Assembly (NCBI GenBank): GCA_019423745.1
Contig: JAHZAV010000006.1
Coordinates: 46,127 to 110,126, forward strand
Source of the DNA: Lachnospiraceae bacterium
Lineage (GTDB): Bacteria > Bacillota > Clostridia > Lachnospirales > Lachnospiraceae
Direction: 5' to 3'
Length of the DNA stretch: 64,000 nt
Part shown: piece after piece, positions 8,714-17,314 of the stretch
How positions within the stretch are numbered: position 1 is the first letter of the stretch
Layout: every line of letters begins with the position of its first letter
Made by a program: the position numbers and the translations under genes
The notes under the pieces: model-generated
The model's input: only the letters and a program-made list of their open reading frames with translations
Database searches by the model: none
What the model was told of the DNA's origin: nothing

Positions 8714-9361
8714 CTAAAGGCAGCCGTACAGTTCTTCTACGGATTCTACAATATAGTCTGCTCCGGCTGCCTCCAACTCTTCTCTGCTTCCATATCCATA
8801 CAACACCCCCATGCTGTCCAGCTTATTTTCTTTCGCCCCCTGGATATCGTGCTTTCGGTCGCCAACCATTAACACCTGACTGTTATCTGTGATTCCACAC
8901 TGTTTCAGGGCGTAAGCAATAACTTCCCCTTTCTTCACACGCTTTTCATCCATGGTAGCACCGGAAACAAAATCAAAATAACCAGCCAGATGAAAGTATT
9001 CCAAAATCTGTTTTGCAAAAAATTCCGGCTTTGAGGTAGCCATAATAAGGTGCTTTTTATCTGCCTTTATTTTTCTTAACACCTCTTCTATTCCTGGGTA
9101 CAGTTTATTTTCCAACATTCCCTTTTGACTGTAATATTCCCGATAAAATCGGATTCCCTCTTTCGCCTCATGGGCAGAAAACCCGTAAAACTCCTGAAAA
9201 GAATCTGCCAGCGGAGGACCAATAAATCGATATAATTTTCTTCGGTCTCTTTCCTCTATTCCAAATTTTTTCAACGCATACATCACTGAATTTGTGATTC
9301 CCTCTCCCGGATCCGTCACAGTACCATCCAAATCAAACAAAATATATTTGTAGCTCTTCAT
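8714..9361 (-). CDS. HAD-family phosphatase (phosphoglycolate phosphatase-like)
   Basis: 215 aa. It carries the HAD motif I FDLDGTVTD at the N terminus, a helical cap, motif II in MATSKPE, and motif III/IV in GDRKHDIQGAKEN. This resembles Gph/PgmB-like phosphatases with a type-1 cap; the substrate cannot be read from sequence. The start at 9361 (MKSYKYILF) has GGAGG upstream. An upstream in-frame ATG lies inside the hydA terminator and is rejected. Confidence 0.85.
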   Translation of the reverse strand: MKSYKYILFDLDGTVTDPGEGITNSVMYALKKFGIEERDRRKLYRFIGPPLADSFQEFYGFSAHEAKEGIRFYREYYSQKGMLENKLYPGIEEVLRKIKADKKHLIMATSKPEFFAKQILEYFHLAGYFDFVSGATMDEKRVKKGEVIAYALKQCGITDNSQVLMVGDRKHDIQGAKENKLDSMGVLYGYGSREELEAAGADYIVESVEELYGCL

Positions 9362-9370
9362 TTTACCTCC

Positions 9371-9410
9371 CAAAAATCCCGGAGACGACATAATTTTCGC
9401 CTCCGGGATT
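9371..9410 (-). terminator. Rho-independent terminator of the hyd operon
   Basis: Perfect 10-base arms AATCCCGGAG and CTCCGGGATT (9375-9384 and 9401-9410) with a 16-base loop. On the minus strand the second arm runs straight into TTTTTG. Confidence 0.8.
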
Positions 9411-9434
9411 TGATACTCCTATTTAATTTCCCCG

Positions 9435-11177
9435 TTAATTAACCGTTCTTTTTACATAAGTGGTATGCAGATATTCATGGGCTTTATGACTTCCCGGTTC
9501 ACCCAGATACTCCTCATAAAGCTTCTTGATTGCCGGGTTTTCGTGGGATTTACGAATCGGTTTTGCCTGGTCATTCCGATAAAGAACACCTGCACGAATT
9601 GCACGGACATCTGTAAAGTTTCTCACATCGCCAGATACCTGTGGCTGTCCTCCTCCGTTTACACATCCTCCCGGACATCCCATAATCTCAATAAAGTGAT
9701 AGTTTGCTTCTCCTGATTTCACTTTATTAAGCAGCGTTCTTGCATTATTCAGCCCTGACGCTACTGCAACTTTAATATCCATTCCAGCTACATGATAAGT
9801 TGCTTCTTTGATCCCTTCTGTGCCACGCACATCTGTGAATTCAAGATTAGCAAGCTCTTCTCCTGTCAGAACTTCCACAGCGGTACGAAGAGCTGCCTCC
9901 ATAACTCCTCCGGTAGCACCAAAAATCACGCTGGCGCCTGTAGATTCACCCATAGGATCATCAAATTTTTCATCCGGCAGTGCAGTAAATTCAATGCCGC
10001 ATCTCTTAATCAGACGAGCCAGCTCTCTTGTTGTAATCGCAATATCCACATCAGGAACACCTGCTGCATTCTGATCATCTCTTCCGATCTCAAACTTTTT
10101 CGCCGTACAGGGCATTACACTGACAGATACAATCTTCTTCGGATCAATGCCTTCTTTTTCAGCAAAATATGTTTTCAGCATAGCTCCAAACATCTGCTGC
10201 GGTGACTTACAGCTGGAGAGATTTTCTGTCATATCTGGAAAATAATGCTCACAATATTTGATCCATCCAGGTGAACAGGATGTGATAAGCGGAAGGACTC
10301 CTCCATTTTTCACACGATCCAGAAGTTCTGTTGCTTCTTCCATAATCGTCAGATCTGCTGCCCAGTCCGTATCAAATACTTTATCAAAACCGATTCTTCT
10401 AAGGGCTGCCGCCATTTTACCTTCCACATCTGTTCCCATAGGATAGCCAAACTCTTCTCCCAGCCCTGCCCGTACAGAAGGTGCTGTCTGAACTACCACA
10501 TATTTGTCCGGATCTGCAATTGCCTCCAGAATCTGATTGGTATAATCTTTTTCGTATAATGCGCCAGTAGGACAGACGGCAATACATTGTCCACAAGATA
10601 CACAGCTGGTCTCTCCCAATCCCATACCAAATGCAGAACCAATGAAGGTATCAAATCCTCTGTTGTTTGGACCTATCACTCCAATGCCCTGCGTTTTTTC
10701 ACAAACTGCTACACAACGCCGACATAAAATACACTTGTTATTGTCACGAATCATATGAGCTGCTGAATCATCAAGCTCATAATGGTTGGTACTTCCTTCA
10801 AAATAATTGACATCTTCTACTCCATATTCCTTACAGAGCTGCTGAAGTTCGCAATTTCCGCTTCTTACACATGAGAGGCATTTCTTATCATGATTGGACA
10901 ACAGGAGCTGGAGCGTTCTCTTTCTTGATTTGATCAGCTTTGGAGTGTTCGTGTACACTTCCATTCCTTCCGTTACCGGGTATACACAAGCTGCCACCAG
11001 ATTTCTGGCCCCTTTGACTTCCACCACGCACATACGGCACGCACCGATTTCATTAATTTCTTTTAAGAAACATAACGTCGGTATTTTAATTCCTGCCAGA
11101 TGTGCCGCTTCAAGAATGGTGGAGCCAGCTGGAGCGGATACTTCAAGACCATTGATTTTTAAGTTTACGTTTTCCAT
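9435..11177 (-). CDS. hydA: [FeFe] hydrogenase catalytic subunit HydA (bifurcating type)
   Basis: 580 aa. An N-terminal plant-type [2Fe-2S] domain (CRMC region) is followed by a His/Cys [4Fe-4S] region (CLSC...C), two [4Fe-4S] clusters (CILCRRC, CVSCGQC) and the H-cluster domain. H-cluster motifs are TSCSPGW, VMPCTAKK and MGCPGGCVNGGGQP. TSCSPGW has Ser where TSCCPGW is classical; from memory this variant is usual in NAD(P)-linked multimeric enzymes. With HydB and HydC it should couple H2 to both NAD(H) and ferredoxin in the cytoplasm. The ATG at 11177 has GGAGG nine bases upstream; one at 11186 abuts it. Maturases HydE/F/G are not in the window. Confidence 0.93.
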   Translation of the reverse strand: MENVNLKINGLEVSAPAGSTILEAAHLAGIKIPTLCFLKEINEIGACRMCVVEVKGARNLVAACVYPVTEGMEVYTNTPKLIKSRKRTLQLLLSNHDKKCLSCVRSGNCELQQLCKEYGVEDVNYFEGSTNHYELDDSAAHMIRDNNKCILCRRCVAVCEKTQGIGVIGPNNRGFDTFIGSAFGMGLGETSCVSCGQCIAVCPTGALYEKDYTNQILEAIADPDKYVVVQTAPSVRAGLGEEFGYPMGTDVEGKMAAALRRIGFDKVFDTDWAADLTIMEEATELLDRVKNGGVLPLITSCSPGWIKYCEHYFPDMTENLSSCKSPQQMFGAMLKTYFAEKEGIDPKKIVSVSVMPCTAKKFEIGRDDQNAAGVPDVDIAITTRELARLIKRCGIEFTALPDEKFDDPMGESTGASVIFGATGGVMEAALRTAVEVLTGEELANLEFTDVRGTEGIKEATYHVAGMDIKVAVASGLNNARTLLNKVKSGEANYHFIEIMGCPGGCVNGGGQPQVSGDVRNFTDVRAIRAGVLYRNDQAKPIRKSHENPAIKKLYEEYLGEPGSHKAHEYLHTTYVKRTVN

Positions 11178-11192
11178 ATTCTCCATCCTCCA

Positions 11193-12980
11193 TTATTCTT
11201 TGTAAATAGCACCAAAACGACATTTTTCCATGCAGGCACCGCATTTTACACACTTCTCCTGATTGATCACATGCGGCTCTTTCACCTTGCCGATAATTGC
11301 ATCGTTCGGACAGGTTCTTGCACACAGGGTACATCCTTTACATTTATCTGCATCGATCCGATACTGCAGAAGATCCTTGCAGACCCCTGCCGGACATTTC
11401 TTATCCACAATGTGGGCAATATATTCATCTCTGAAATAACGCAATGTAGAAAGTACCGGATTAGGAGCTGTCTGTCCCAGTGCACAAAGAGAATTGGATT
11501 TCAGGTGTGCTGCCAGTTCTTCCAGTCTATCCAGATCTTCCATGGTTCCCTGACCTTTTGTGATCTTTTCCAGAATTTCCAGCATCCGTCTTGTTCCTAC
11601 GCGGCATGGCGTACATTTTCCACAGGATTCATCTACTGTAAATTCCAGGAAGAATTTTGCAATATCAACCATACAGGTATCTTCATCCATAACGATCAGT
11701 CCGCCGGATCCCATCATAGAACCAATCGCAATAAGATTATCGTAATCGATAGGCACATCAAAATGCTCTGCCGGGATACAGCCGCCGGAAGGTCCGCCGG
11801 TCTGAGCTGCCTTGAATTTCTTACCACCTGGAATGCCTCCGCCGATCTCTTCTACAATTTCACGAAGAGTCGTTCCCATAGGAATTTCTACAAGTCCTGT
11901 ATTATTTACTTTACCGCCAAGAGCAAAAACTTTTGTTCCTTTGGATTTCTCTGTTCCCATAGATGCAAACCATTCCGGACCGTTCAAAATAATCTGCGGA
12001 ATGTTTGCATAAGTCTCTACGTTGTTGAGAATGGTCGGTTTCTGGAACAAACCTTTCACCGCCGGGAATGGAGGACGAGGACGAGGTTCTCCTCTGTTTC
12101 CTTCAATGGATGTCATAAGAGCTGTTTCTTCCCCACATACAAAAGCTCCCGCTCCTAGACGAAGTTCAATATCAAAATCAAATCCTGTTCCAAAAATGTC
12201 TTTACCTAACAGTCCATATTCCCTTGCCTGTCCGATGGCAATATTCAAACGTTCTACTGCAATCGGATATTCTGCACGTACATAAATATATCCCTGGGAT
12301 GCCCCAATTGCATATCCGGCAATGGCCATAGCTTCCAGTACAACATGAGGATCTCCTTCCAGAACGGATCTGTCCATGAATGCTCCCGGGTCACCTTCGT
12401 CAGCATTACAACAGACATATTTCTGATCTGCTGCATTAGCTGCTGCGAATTTCCATTTCAGACCGGTCGGGAATCCTGCTCCTCCTCTTCCTCTAAGTCC
12501 ACTGTCCAGAAGTATCTGAATAACATCTTCCGGCTTCATCTCTGTGAGAACTTTTCCCAGAGCTTCATATCCTCTTGTACCGATATATTCCTCAATATTC
12601 TCTGGATTGATCACACCACAGTTACGAAGAGCAATTCTGTGCTGTTTTTTATAAAATTTTGTTTCCTGCAGCGGAAGAACTTCTGCTCCTTTTACGGTCT
12701 CATCGTAAAGAAGTCTTTTTACTACTCTTCCCTTTAACAGATGTTCAGACACAATCTCCGGTATATCTTCTTCTTTTACCATAGAATAGAAGGACCCTTC
12801 CGGATACACAATCATAATAGGGCCTAAAGCACACAAACCAAAACAACCTGTTTTTACAACGCCAACTTCATTTTCCAGACCCTGTTTCTTAATTTCTTCT
12901 TCCAGTTTCTCTCTGATTCTTTGGCTGCCTGAGGAGGTACATCCGGTTCCCCCACAGACCAGTACATGTGAACGATACAT
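11193..12980 (-). CDS. hydB: Hydrogenase subunit HydB, NuoF-like flavoprotein
   Basis: 595 aa. It has an N-terminal thioredoxin-like [2Fe-2S] domain (CGGTGC, TGCFGLC; residues 1-100) and a NuoF core with GRGGAGFPTG (NADH/FMN site) and GAFVCGEETAL. A [4Fe-4S] motif CGKCTPCR follows, and the C-terminal ferredoxin has two clusters (CKGCTLC, CVKCGAC). This is the FMN subunit where NAD(H) reacts and electrons bifurcate or confurcate. It lies 15 bases before hydA in the same operon, with GGAGG at the start. Confidence 0.93.
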   Translation of the reverse strand: MYRSHVLVCGGTGCTSSGSQRIREKLEEEIKKQGLENEVGVVKTGCFGLCALGPIMIVYPEGSFYSMVKEEDIPEIVSEHLLKGRVVKRLLYDETVKGAEVLPLQETKFYKKQHRIALRNCGVINPENIEEYIGTRGYEALGKVLTEMKPEDVIQILLDSGLRGRGGAGFPTGLKWKFAAANAADQKYVCCNADEGDPGAFMDRSVLEGDPHVVLEAMAIAGYAIGASQGYIYVRAEYPIAVERLNIAIGQAREYGLLGKDIFGTGFDFDIELRLGAGAFVCGEETALMTSIEGNRGEPRPRPPFPAVKGLFQKPTILNNVETYANIPQIILNGPEWFASMGTEKSKGTKVFALGGKVNNTGLVEIPMGTTLREIVEEIGGGIPGGKKFKAAQTGGPSGGCIPAEHFDVPIDYDNLIAIGSMMGSGGLIVMDEDTCMVDIAKFFLEFTVDESCGKCTPCRVGTRRMLEILEKITKGQGTMEDLDRLEELAAHLKSNSLCALGQTAPNPVLSTLRYFRDEYIAHIVDKKCPAGVCKDLLQYRIDADKCKGCTLCARTCPNDAIIGKVKEPHVINQEKCVKCGACMEKCRFGAIYKE

Positions 12981-12995
12981 AGCTGTAACCTCCTT

Positions 12996-13376
12996 TTACT
13001 CTTTCCCGATTTTTTCCGCTGCAAGCGTATATTTCGTCACGACCTGCCCACCTTTAAGATGAAGCCGGAACACTTCCATTGCCTTTTCCGGTGTCATCTT
13101 TACATAGGTAACCTTCTCTTTGCCAGGCTCTAAGACCTCAACAATAGGCTCATACTGACAAAGTCCGATACAACCTGTCTGGGTTACATTGATATGATTC
13201 AACCCTTCCTCCTGCACAGCGTCTGCCAGCGCTGACAAAACTGGACGGGCTCCGCTTGCAATTCCGCAGGTAGCCATTCCTACAATGACTCTGGTCTGTG
13301 TCGCATCCTCTGAGCGGAAACCGACTTTTCCCTGCATTTTTTCTCTAATTGCCTGTAACTCTTCCAGAGATTTCAT
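12996..13376 (-). CDS. Thioredoxin-like ferredoxin-domain protein, three Cys only
   Basis: 126 aa. It resembles the HydB N-terminal [2Fe-2S] domain: MATCGIASGA near residue 36 and TGCIGLC near residue 82. The second cysteine of the usual C-x4-C pair is absent, leaving three of four cluster ligands. The cluster may be altered or absent. It sits between the ATPase gene and hydB, with GGAGG before the ATG, so it is probably an accessory electron-transfer or assembly protein. Function not established. Confidence 0.75.
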   Translation of the reverse strand: MKSLEELQAIREKMQGKVGFRSEDATQTRVIVGMATCGIASGARPVLSALADAVQEEGLNHINVTQTGCIGLCQYEPIVEVLEPGKEKVTYVKMTPEKAMEVFRLHLKGGQVVTKYTLAAEKIGKE

Positions 13377-13409
13377 ACTCTTCCTCCATTCTTTCTTTAT
13401 ATCTTTCCG

Positions 13410-13967
13410 TTACAAATTCTTTCCGCTGTTTGCCTCCCTGTGATTTGACTGCAGATAGTCCATAATAAAAGCTGAAACTTCCGGGGCATTTAACGGTACA
13501 TCTCCTAACATTTCTTTCATTTCCCTTGTGTCCAAAGTAAATTCCCGGTCATCGCATACATAGCGATACCAAAAATCCACCTCTTCGTGATATACGATCA
13601 GATTATGTATGGTCAGACTCATATCTCCCAAAGGCATTCTGTCTATACTTGACAGAACAAATTCCGCTACTAAAAGCGTACCTTCCCCCTTTTGGGATGT
13701 GATCTGAAAATGTCCCCCTGATATTTCCGCCGCCTGCTTGAAAAAAGGAACTCCAAGTCCTACTTTCCGCGTCGTACGGGTTGTAAAAAAAGGATCCGTT
13801 ACTCTTTTTACCTGTTCCGAATCCATTCCGGATCCATTATCTTTAATCATGATGCGCAGAGAATCCTTAATGGTACTGACCACAACCTCTATCTCCACTA
13901 ACGCTGCTCCTGCTCGAACAGAATTTTCTGCCGTATCCAGAACATGTAATGATATCTCAGGCAACAT
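13410..13967 (-). CDS. GHKL-type ATPase (histidine-kinase-like, no kinase dimer domain)
   Basis: 185 aa. Bergerat-fold motifs are LDTAENSVRAG (N box, residue 9), DNGSGMD (G1, near 43) and GLGVPFF (G2, near 71). After about residue 110 there is a short domain that I do not recognise. No DHp/His box is visible, so it is not a classical sensor kinase. It more likely resembles anti-sigma/SpoIIAB-like Ser kinases or a regulatory ATPase. It starts three bases after hydC with a poor ribosome site, implying translational coupling. Confidence 0.75.
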   Translation of the reverse strand: MLPEISLHVLDTAENSVRAGAALVEIEVVVSTIKDSLRIMIKDNGSGMDSEQVKRVTDPFFTTRTTRKVGLGVPFFKQAAEISGGHFQITSQKGEGTLLVAEFVLSSIDRMPLGDMSLTIHNLIVYHEEVDFWYRYVCDDREFTLDTREMKEMLGDVPLNAPEVSAFIMDYLQSNHREANSGKNL

Positions 13968-13970
13968 AGG

Positions 13971-14465
13971 CTATTCATACTTTGCCAAAATATCGTCAAT
14001 ATCTTCTACCTTCAGCCTGCCATATACATCATCATTGATCGTCATGACAGGAGCCAGTCCGCAGGCACCGATACAGCGACATGCATCCAGGGAAAACTTA
14101 CCGTCGGGAGTACATTCTCCTCCCACAATCCCCAGCTTTTCCATAAGTTTATTATAGATATCACCAGAGCCCTTCACATAACATGCTGTACCAAGACAGA
14201 CTGAAATTTTGTATCTGCCTTTGGGGCTTAACGTAAACTGTGAGTAAAATGTTACAACACCGTAAATCTTTTCCAATGGTATTCCTGTCTCATTAGAAAT
14301 GATCTTCTGCACCTCTATCGGAAGATATCCATAAATATCCTGCGCCTTTTGCAGGATAGGCATAAGCGCACCTTTTTCATCTTTCATTTCGCGGATTACT
14401 TCCAGCAGTGCCTGTTCCTGTGCTTCAGTTCCCCGAAATGGAACTGATGTTTTCTTAGAAAGCAT
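13971..14465 (-). CDS. hydC: Hydrogenase subunit HydC, NuoE-like
   Basis: 164 aa. A helical N terminus is followed by a thioredoxin-like [2Fe-2S] domain with ligands in CLGTAC and CRCIGAC. The third subunit of HydABC, it resembles NuoE of complex I. It is the first gene of the operon hydC - ATPase - ferredoxin - hydB - hydA and has a strong GGGAGG site. Confidence 0.92.
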   Translation of the reverse strand: MLSKKTSVPFRGTEAQEQALLEVIREMKDEKGALMPILQKAQDIYGYLPIEVQKIISNETGIPLEKIYGVVTFYSQFTLSPKGRYKISVCLGTACYVKGSGDIYNKLMEKLGIVGGECTPDGKFSLDACRCIGACGLAPVMTINDDVYGRLKVEDIDDILAKYE

Positions 14466-14788
14466 TTCTGAACCTCCCTTATTTGTATTTTATCTGAAAA
14501 TTGCACAACATCAATGTATAGATGCTGAATTCTATTTATAACACATTCTAACACAGTCAATACTAAATATCCACTTATTTTTTTGTAATATTTTGTTAAT
14601 TTTGTTTACATTCAGAATATTTTTTTCACAAATATGTTAATAAATGCACAATATCACCTCTTCCTTTTTATACATTTTATACAAAACATGTTGATTTACA
14701 ACGCCTGCAATGCTATACTTTATAAAAATCAATTGTTTCATATTAATGCATTTTTTTGTCTTTTTACAGTTTTTTTCAGGAGGTCCTT
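14466..14788 (+). other. AT-rich divergent intergenic region between the hyd and sensory operons
   Basis: 323 bases without a gene. It separates the leftward hydCBA operon from the rightward DRTGG operon and must hold both promoters. The rightward one is clear (14691-14719). Leftward, TTGACT-like and TATAAA-like boxes are present but with poor spacing, so I make no call. No strong palindromic operator was seen. Confidence 0.5.
14691..14719 (+). promoter_or_regulatory. Putative promoter of the DRTGG-hydrogenase-PHP operon
   Basis: TTGATT at 14691-14696, a 17-base spacer and TATACT at 14714-14719, about 70 bases before the first start. Confidence 0.6.
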
Positions 14789-15142
14789 ATGATAATCAGA
14801 GAAATACAATCACTCCTAAAAGCCCGTATCCTGCAAGGCGAGGCACAGCTTGACCAAACTGTATCGGGAGCCTTTGCATCGGATATGATGAGCGACGTTT
14901 TAGCCTATGCTTCCCCTCATTCTGCCCTGCTTACCGGCCTTTGCAACCCGCAGGTCATACGTACAGCCGAAATGATGGATATGCCATGTATTATTTTTGT
15001 CCAAGACAAATCTCCCGGTTCCGAGGCCCTTGCTCTTGCTAAGGAGCGTGACATCTGCATTTTGCAGACGTCTATGGAAATGTTCTGTGCATGCGGGATT
15101 CTGTATATGCAGGGACTATTGGGAGGTTGTGAACATGAGTAA
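14789..15142 (+). CDS. DRTGG-domain protein
   Basis: 117 aa (MIIREIQSLLKARIL), preceded by AGGAGG. The pattern of a short helical start, a conserved Ser/Ala-rich centre and a C-terminal ILQTSMEMFCACGIL resembles stand-alone DRTGG domains. Related domains occur in phosphotransacetylase and CBS-containing pyrophosphatases, where they are thought to bind ligands. It is the first gene of the five-gene operon and overlaps the next by eight bases. A second homologous domain is encoded at 16985. Confidence 0.7.
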   Translation: MIIREIQSLLKARILQGEAQLDQTVSGAFASDMMSDVLAYASPHSALLTGLCNPQVIRTAEMMDMPCIIFVQDKSPGSEALALAKERDICILQTSMEMFCACGILYMQGLLGGCEHE

Positions 15143-15557
15143 AACGCTTACATTTGAATACCAGGTTCCAGGCGATGACTTTACTCGCGCGGGAGAGGCA
15201 AGCAGTAATGTAAAAAACAAACTTAAAATGATGGGGGTAGACACTGGCGTAATTCGCAAAGTATCCATTGCCATGTATGAAGGAGAAATTAACATGGTGA
15301 TTCACGCTAACGGCGGCACTATTAAAGTACTCATCTCTGATGACAATATCCGAATCATCCTCTCCGATACTGGGCCGGGCATTCCTGATGTAGAGAAGGC
15401 GATGCAGCAGGGATATTCCACTGCTCCGGAAGAAGTACGTTCGCTTGGCTTTGGAGCCGGAATGGGGCTTCCAAATATGAAGAAATATTCTGATGATATG
15501 AAAATTGATACAGTAATCGGAAGCGGCACTACAGTCACCATGGATATCCATATGTAA
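15135..15557 (+). CDS. GHKL ATPase, anti-sigma-factor kinase-like
   Basis: 140 aa. It has N-box-like residues in MYEGEINMVIHA (about 42-54), G1 DTGPGIPD (about 76) and G2 GFGAGMGLPNM (about 105). The length and compact single domain match SpoIIAB/RsbW-type Ser/Thr kinases more than histidine kinases. It lies between a DRTGG gene and the hydrogenase-like gene. A target could be a STAS protein elsewhere in the genome; none is encoded here. Confidence 0.8.
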   Translation: MSKTLTFEYQVPGDDFTRAGEASSNVKNKLKMMGVDTGVIRKVSIAMYEGEINMVIHANGGTIKVLISDDNIRIILSDTGPGIPDVEKAMQQGYSTAPEEVRSLGFGAGMGLPNMKKYSDDMKIDTVIGSGTTVTMDIHM

Positions 15558-15599
15558 CACTTTCATCAAAAGGACTGACAGGAAGGAGGAGTTGCAGCT

Positions 15600-16982
15600 T
15601 TGGATCATATTGATAAATTTATAAACTCTGTAAAATTAAATAAGGATGCCTGTACCGGCTGCATTAACTGCATTAAGTATTGTCCTACCCAAGCAATACG
15701 GGTACATGACGGTAAAGCTTCCATAAACCCTGATTTTTGTGTGGACTGTGGGCGTTGTATCCGCTACTGCCCTAACCATGCCAAAATAGCTGTCTCTGAC
15801 TCTCTGGAAGAAATCACGCATTACAAATATACAGTAGCTCTTCCCGCCCCTTCTCTATACGCACAGTTCAACAATCTTACTAACATCGACATTATATTGA
15901 ATGCCCTTATTTCCATGGGATTTGATGATGTATTCGAAGTAAGTGCAGCAGCAGAGCTTGTTTCAGAAATGTCAAGAAATTATATTGAAGAGCACAGGGA
16001 TGAGGCTCCTTTTATCAGTACAGCCTGCCCTACCATTGTTCGTATTATTCGGGTTCGATTTCCTACGCTCATCCCCCGCCTTTTACCGCTGAAACCTCCA
16101 GTGGAGATTGCTGCAGAGATCGCCAGAAAGAGAGCCATGGAAAAAACAGGACTTCCTGCCTCAGACATCGGGATTTTTTTTATATCCCCCTGTCCTTCTA
16201 AAGTAACTTATGCAAAAGCTCCTCTTGGTATCGAGAAAAGCCAGATTGACAAAGTACTGGCAATCAAAGACGTTTATCCTGTTCTACTGGCACACATGAC
16301 TCATGACGAGTCCCGCCTTGCGCCACTTTCTGTTTCCGGCAGAATCGGCATTGGCTGGAGTACCAGCGGTGGAGAGGCAGCTGGACTAATCACCGACAAC
16401 TATCTGGCCGCAGACGGTATTATGAACGTACTTCGCGTTTTAAGTGATCTGGAAGATGAAAAATTTTACGGTCTAAAATTTGTTGAACTAAATGCCTGCA
16501 ACGGAGGCTGTGTGGGAGGCGCTTTGACAGTAGAAAATCCCTATATTGCTACTGCAAAAACAAAGAAGATCCATCGCTATCTTCCTGTATCATGCAACCA
16601 TTCCGATACCTATCCTGATATCAATTATCACTGGAACAGTTATGTAGAATATGAACCTGTATTTCGTCTCGGAAAAACATTTCGGGAAAGTCTGGAAATG
16701 ATGGGCATGGTAGAAGAACTTGCCGAGCAACTTCCTGGTCTGGACTGCGGCTCTTGCGGTGCGCCTACATGTCGGGCTTTGGCAGAGGATATCGTAAGGG
16801 GGGAAGCTACCAGGAACGACTGTATTTATGTATTCTTTGAATATATTGGAAATCTTTCCCGGGAAATTTCTTATACCGCACGAAATTTAAATTCTCCCGA
16901 TGAAGAAACACAGACTTCCAACGACGAACTGGATGAATATGTAAAAAAATTAGATACAGAGTTAAAGAGAAAGGATGTGTAG
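15600..16982 (+). CDS. [FeFe] hydrogenase-like protein, group D-like, probable sensor
   Basis: 460 aa. A two-cluster ferredoxin (CTGCINC, CVDCGRC; residues 15-60) is followed by an H-cluster-like domain with STACPTI, SPCPSK and NACNGGCVGG. A four-Cys Fe-S segment (DCGSCGAPTC, near 381) and a charged, possibly coiled-coil tail follow. The first Cys of the classical TSCCP motif, the proton-transfer residue in catalytic enzymes, is Ala, while likely cluster ligands remain. That argues for sensing over turnover. There is no PAS domain, unlike the protein at 5212. The start is TTG with GGAGGAG upstream. Confidence 0.8.
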   Translation: MDHIDKFINSVKLNKDACTGCINCIKYCPTQAIRVHDGKASINPDFCVDCGRCIRYCPNHAKIAVSDSLEEITHYKYTVALPAPSLYAQFNNLTNIDIILNALISMGFDDVFEVSAAAELVSEMSRNYIEEHRDEAPFISTACPTIVRIIRVRFPTLIPRLLPLKPPVEIAAEIARKRAMEKTGLPASDIGIFFISPCPSKVTYAKAPLGIEKSQIDKVLAIKDVYPVLLAHMTHDESRLAPLSVSGRIGIGWSTSGGEAAGLITDNYLAADGIMNVLRVLSDLEDEKFYGLKFVELNACNGGCVGGALTVENPYIATAKTKKIHRYLPVSCNHSDTYPDINYHWNSYVEYEPVFRLGKTFRESLEMMGMVEELAEQLPGLDCGSCGAPTCRALAEDIVRGEATRNDCIYVFFEYIGNLSREISYTARNLNSPDEETQTSNDELDEYVKKLDTELKRKDV

Positions 16983-16984
16983 AA

Positions 16985-17314
16985 ATGGCTTCTGTACAGG
17001 ATCTTATAAATGCCGGATTATTTCATACTGAAAATCCTGGGCAAACCAATCAGCAAATTACAAAAGTATTTTGCTGTGACCTTTTGAGCGTTGCCATGGG
17101 CAGAGCTCCTGCCGGATGTGCATGGGTTACGGTCATGGGAAACCGAAACACCCTGGCGGTTGCTTCTCTTGCGGACGTATGCTGCATTATCCTTGCGGAA
17201 GGGGCCTCTTTTACAGAAGAGGATATGCAGTGCGCCAAAGAGCAGGAAATTTCCGTATTTTCTACCGATCTTCCTGTCTTTGATGCTGCATTAAAGGTCT
17301 ATCAACTATTATGA
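16985..17314 (+). CDS. DRTGG-domain protein (second copy in operon)
   Basis: 109 aa, similar in layout to the protein at 14789. It begins MASVQDLINAGLF, has a central AVASLADVCCIIL and ends with a PVFDAAL segment. It starts two bases after the hydrogenase-like gene and overlaps the PHP gene as ATGA, so translation is tightly coupled. Ligand-binding or scaffold role is inferred from the domain only. Confidence 0.7.
   Translation: MASVQDLINAGLFHTENPGQTNQQITKVFCCDLLSVAMGRAPAGCAWVTVMGNRNTLAVASLADVCCIILAEGASFTEEDMQCAKEQEISVFSTDLPVFDAALKVYQLL

Noticed and set aside
11271..12158. A 295-codon open frame on the plus strand inside hydB
   Set aside because: It is antisense to an intact, motif-complete hydB, has no ribosome site and a Cys/Phe/His-rich composition typical of a shadow frame.
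14466..14788. A leftward promoter for hydCBA
   Set aside because: TTGACT-like and TATAAA-like boxes exist but their spacing (14 bases) is wrong, so I do not call one.
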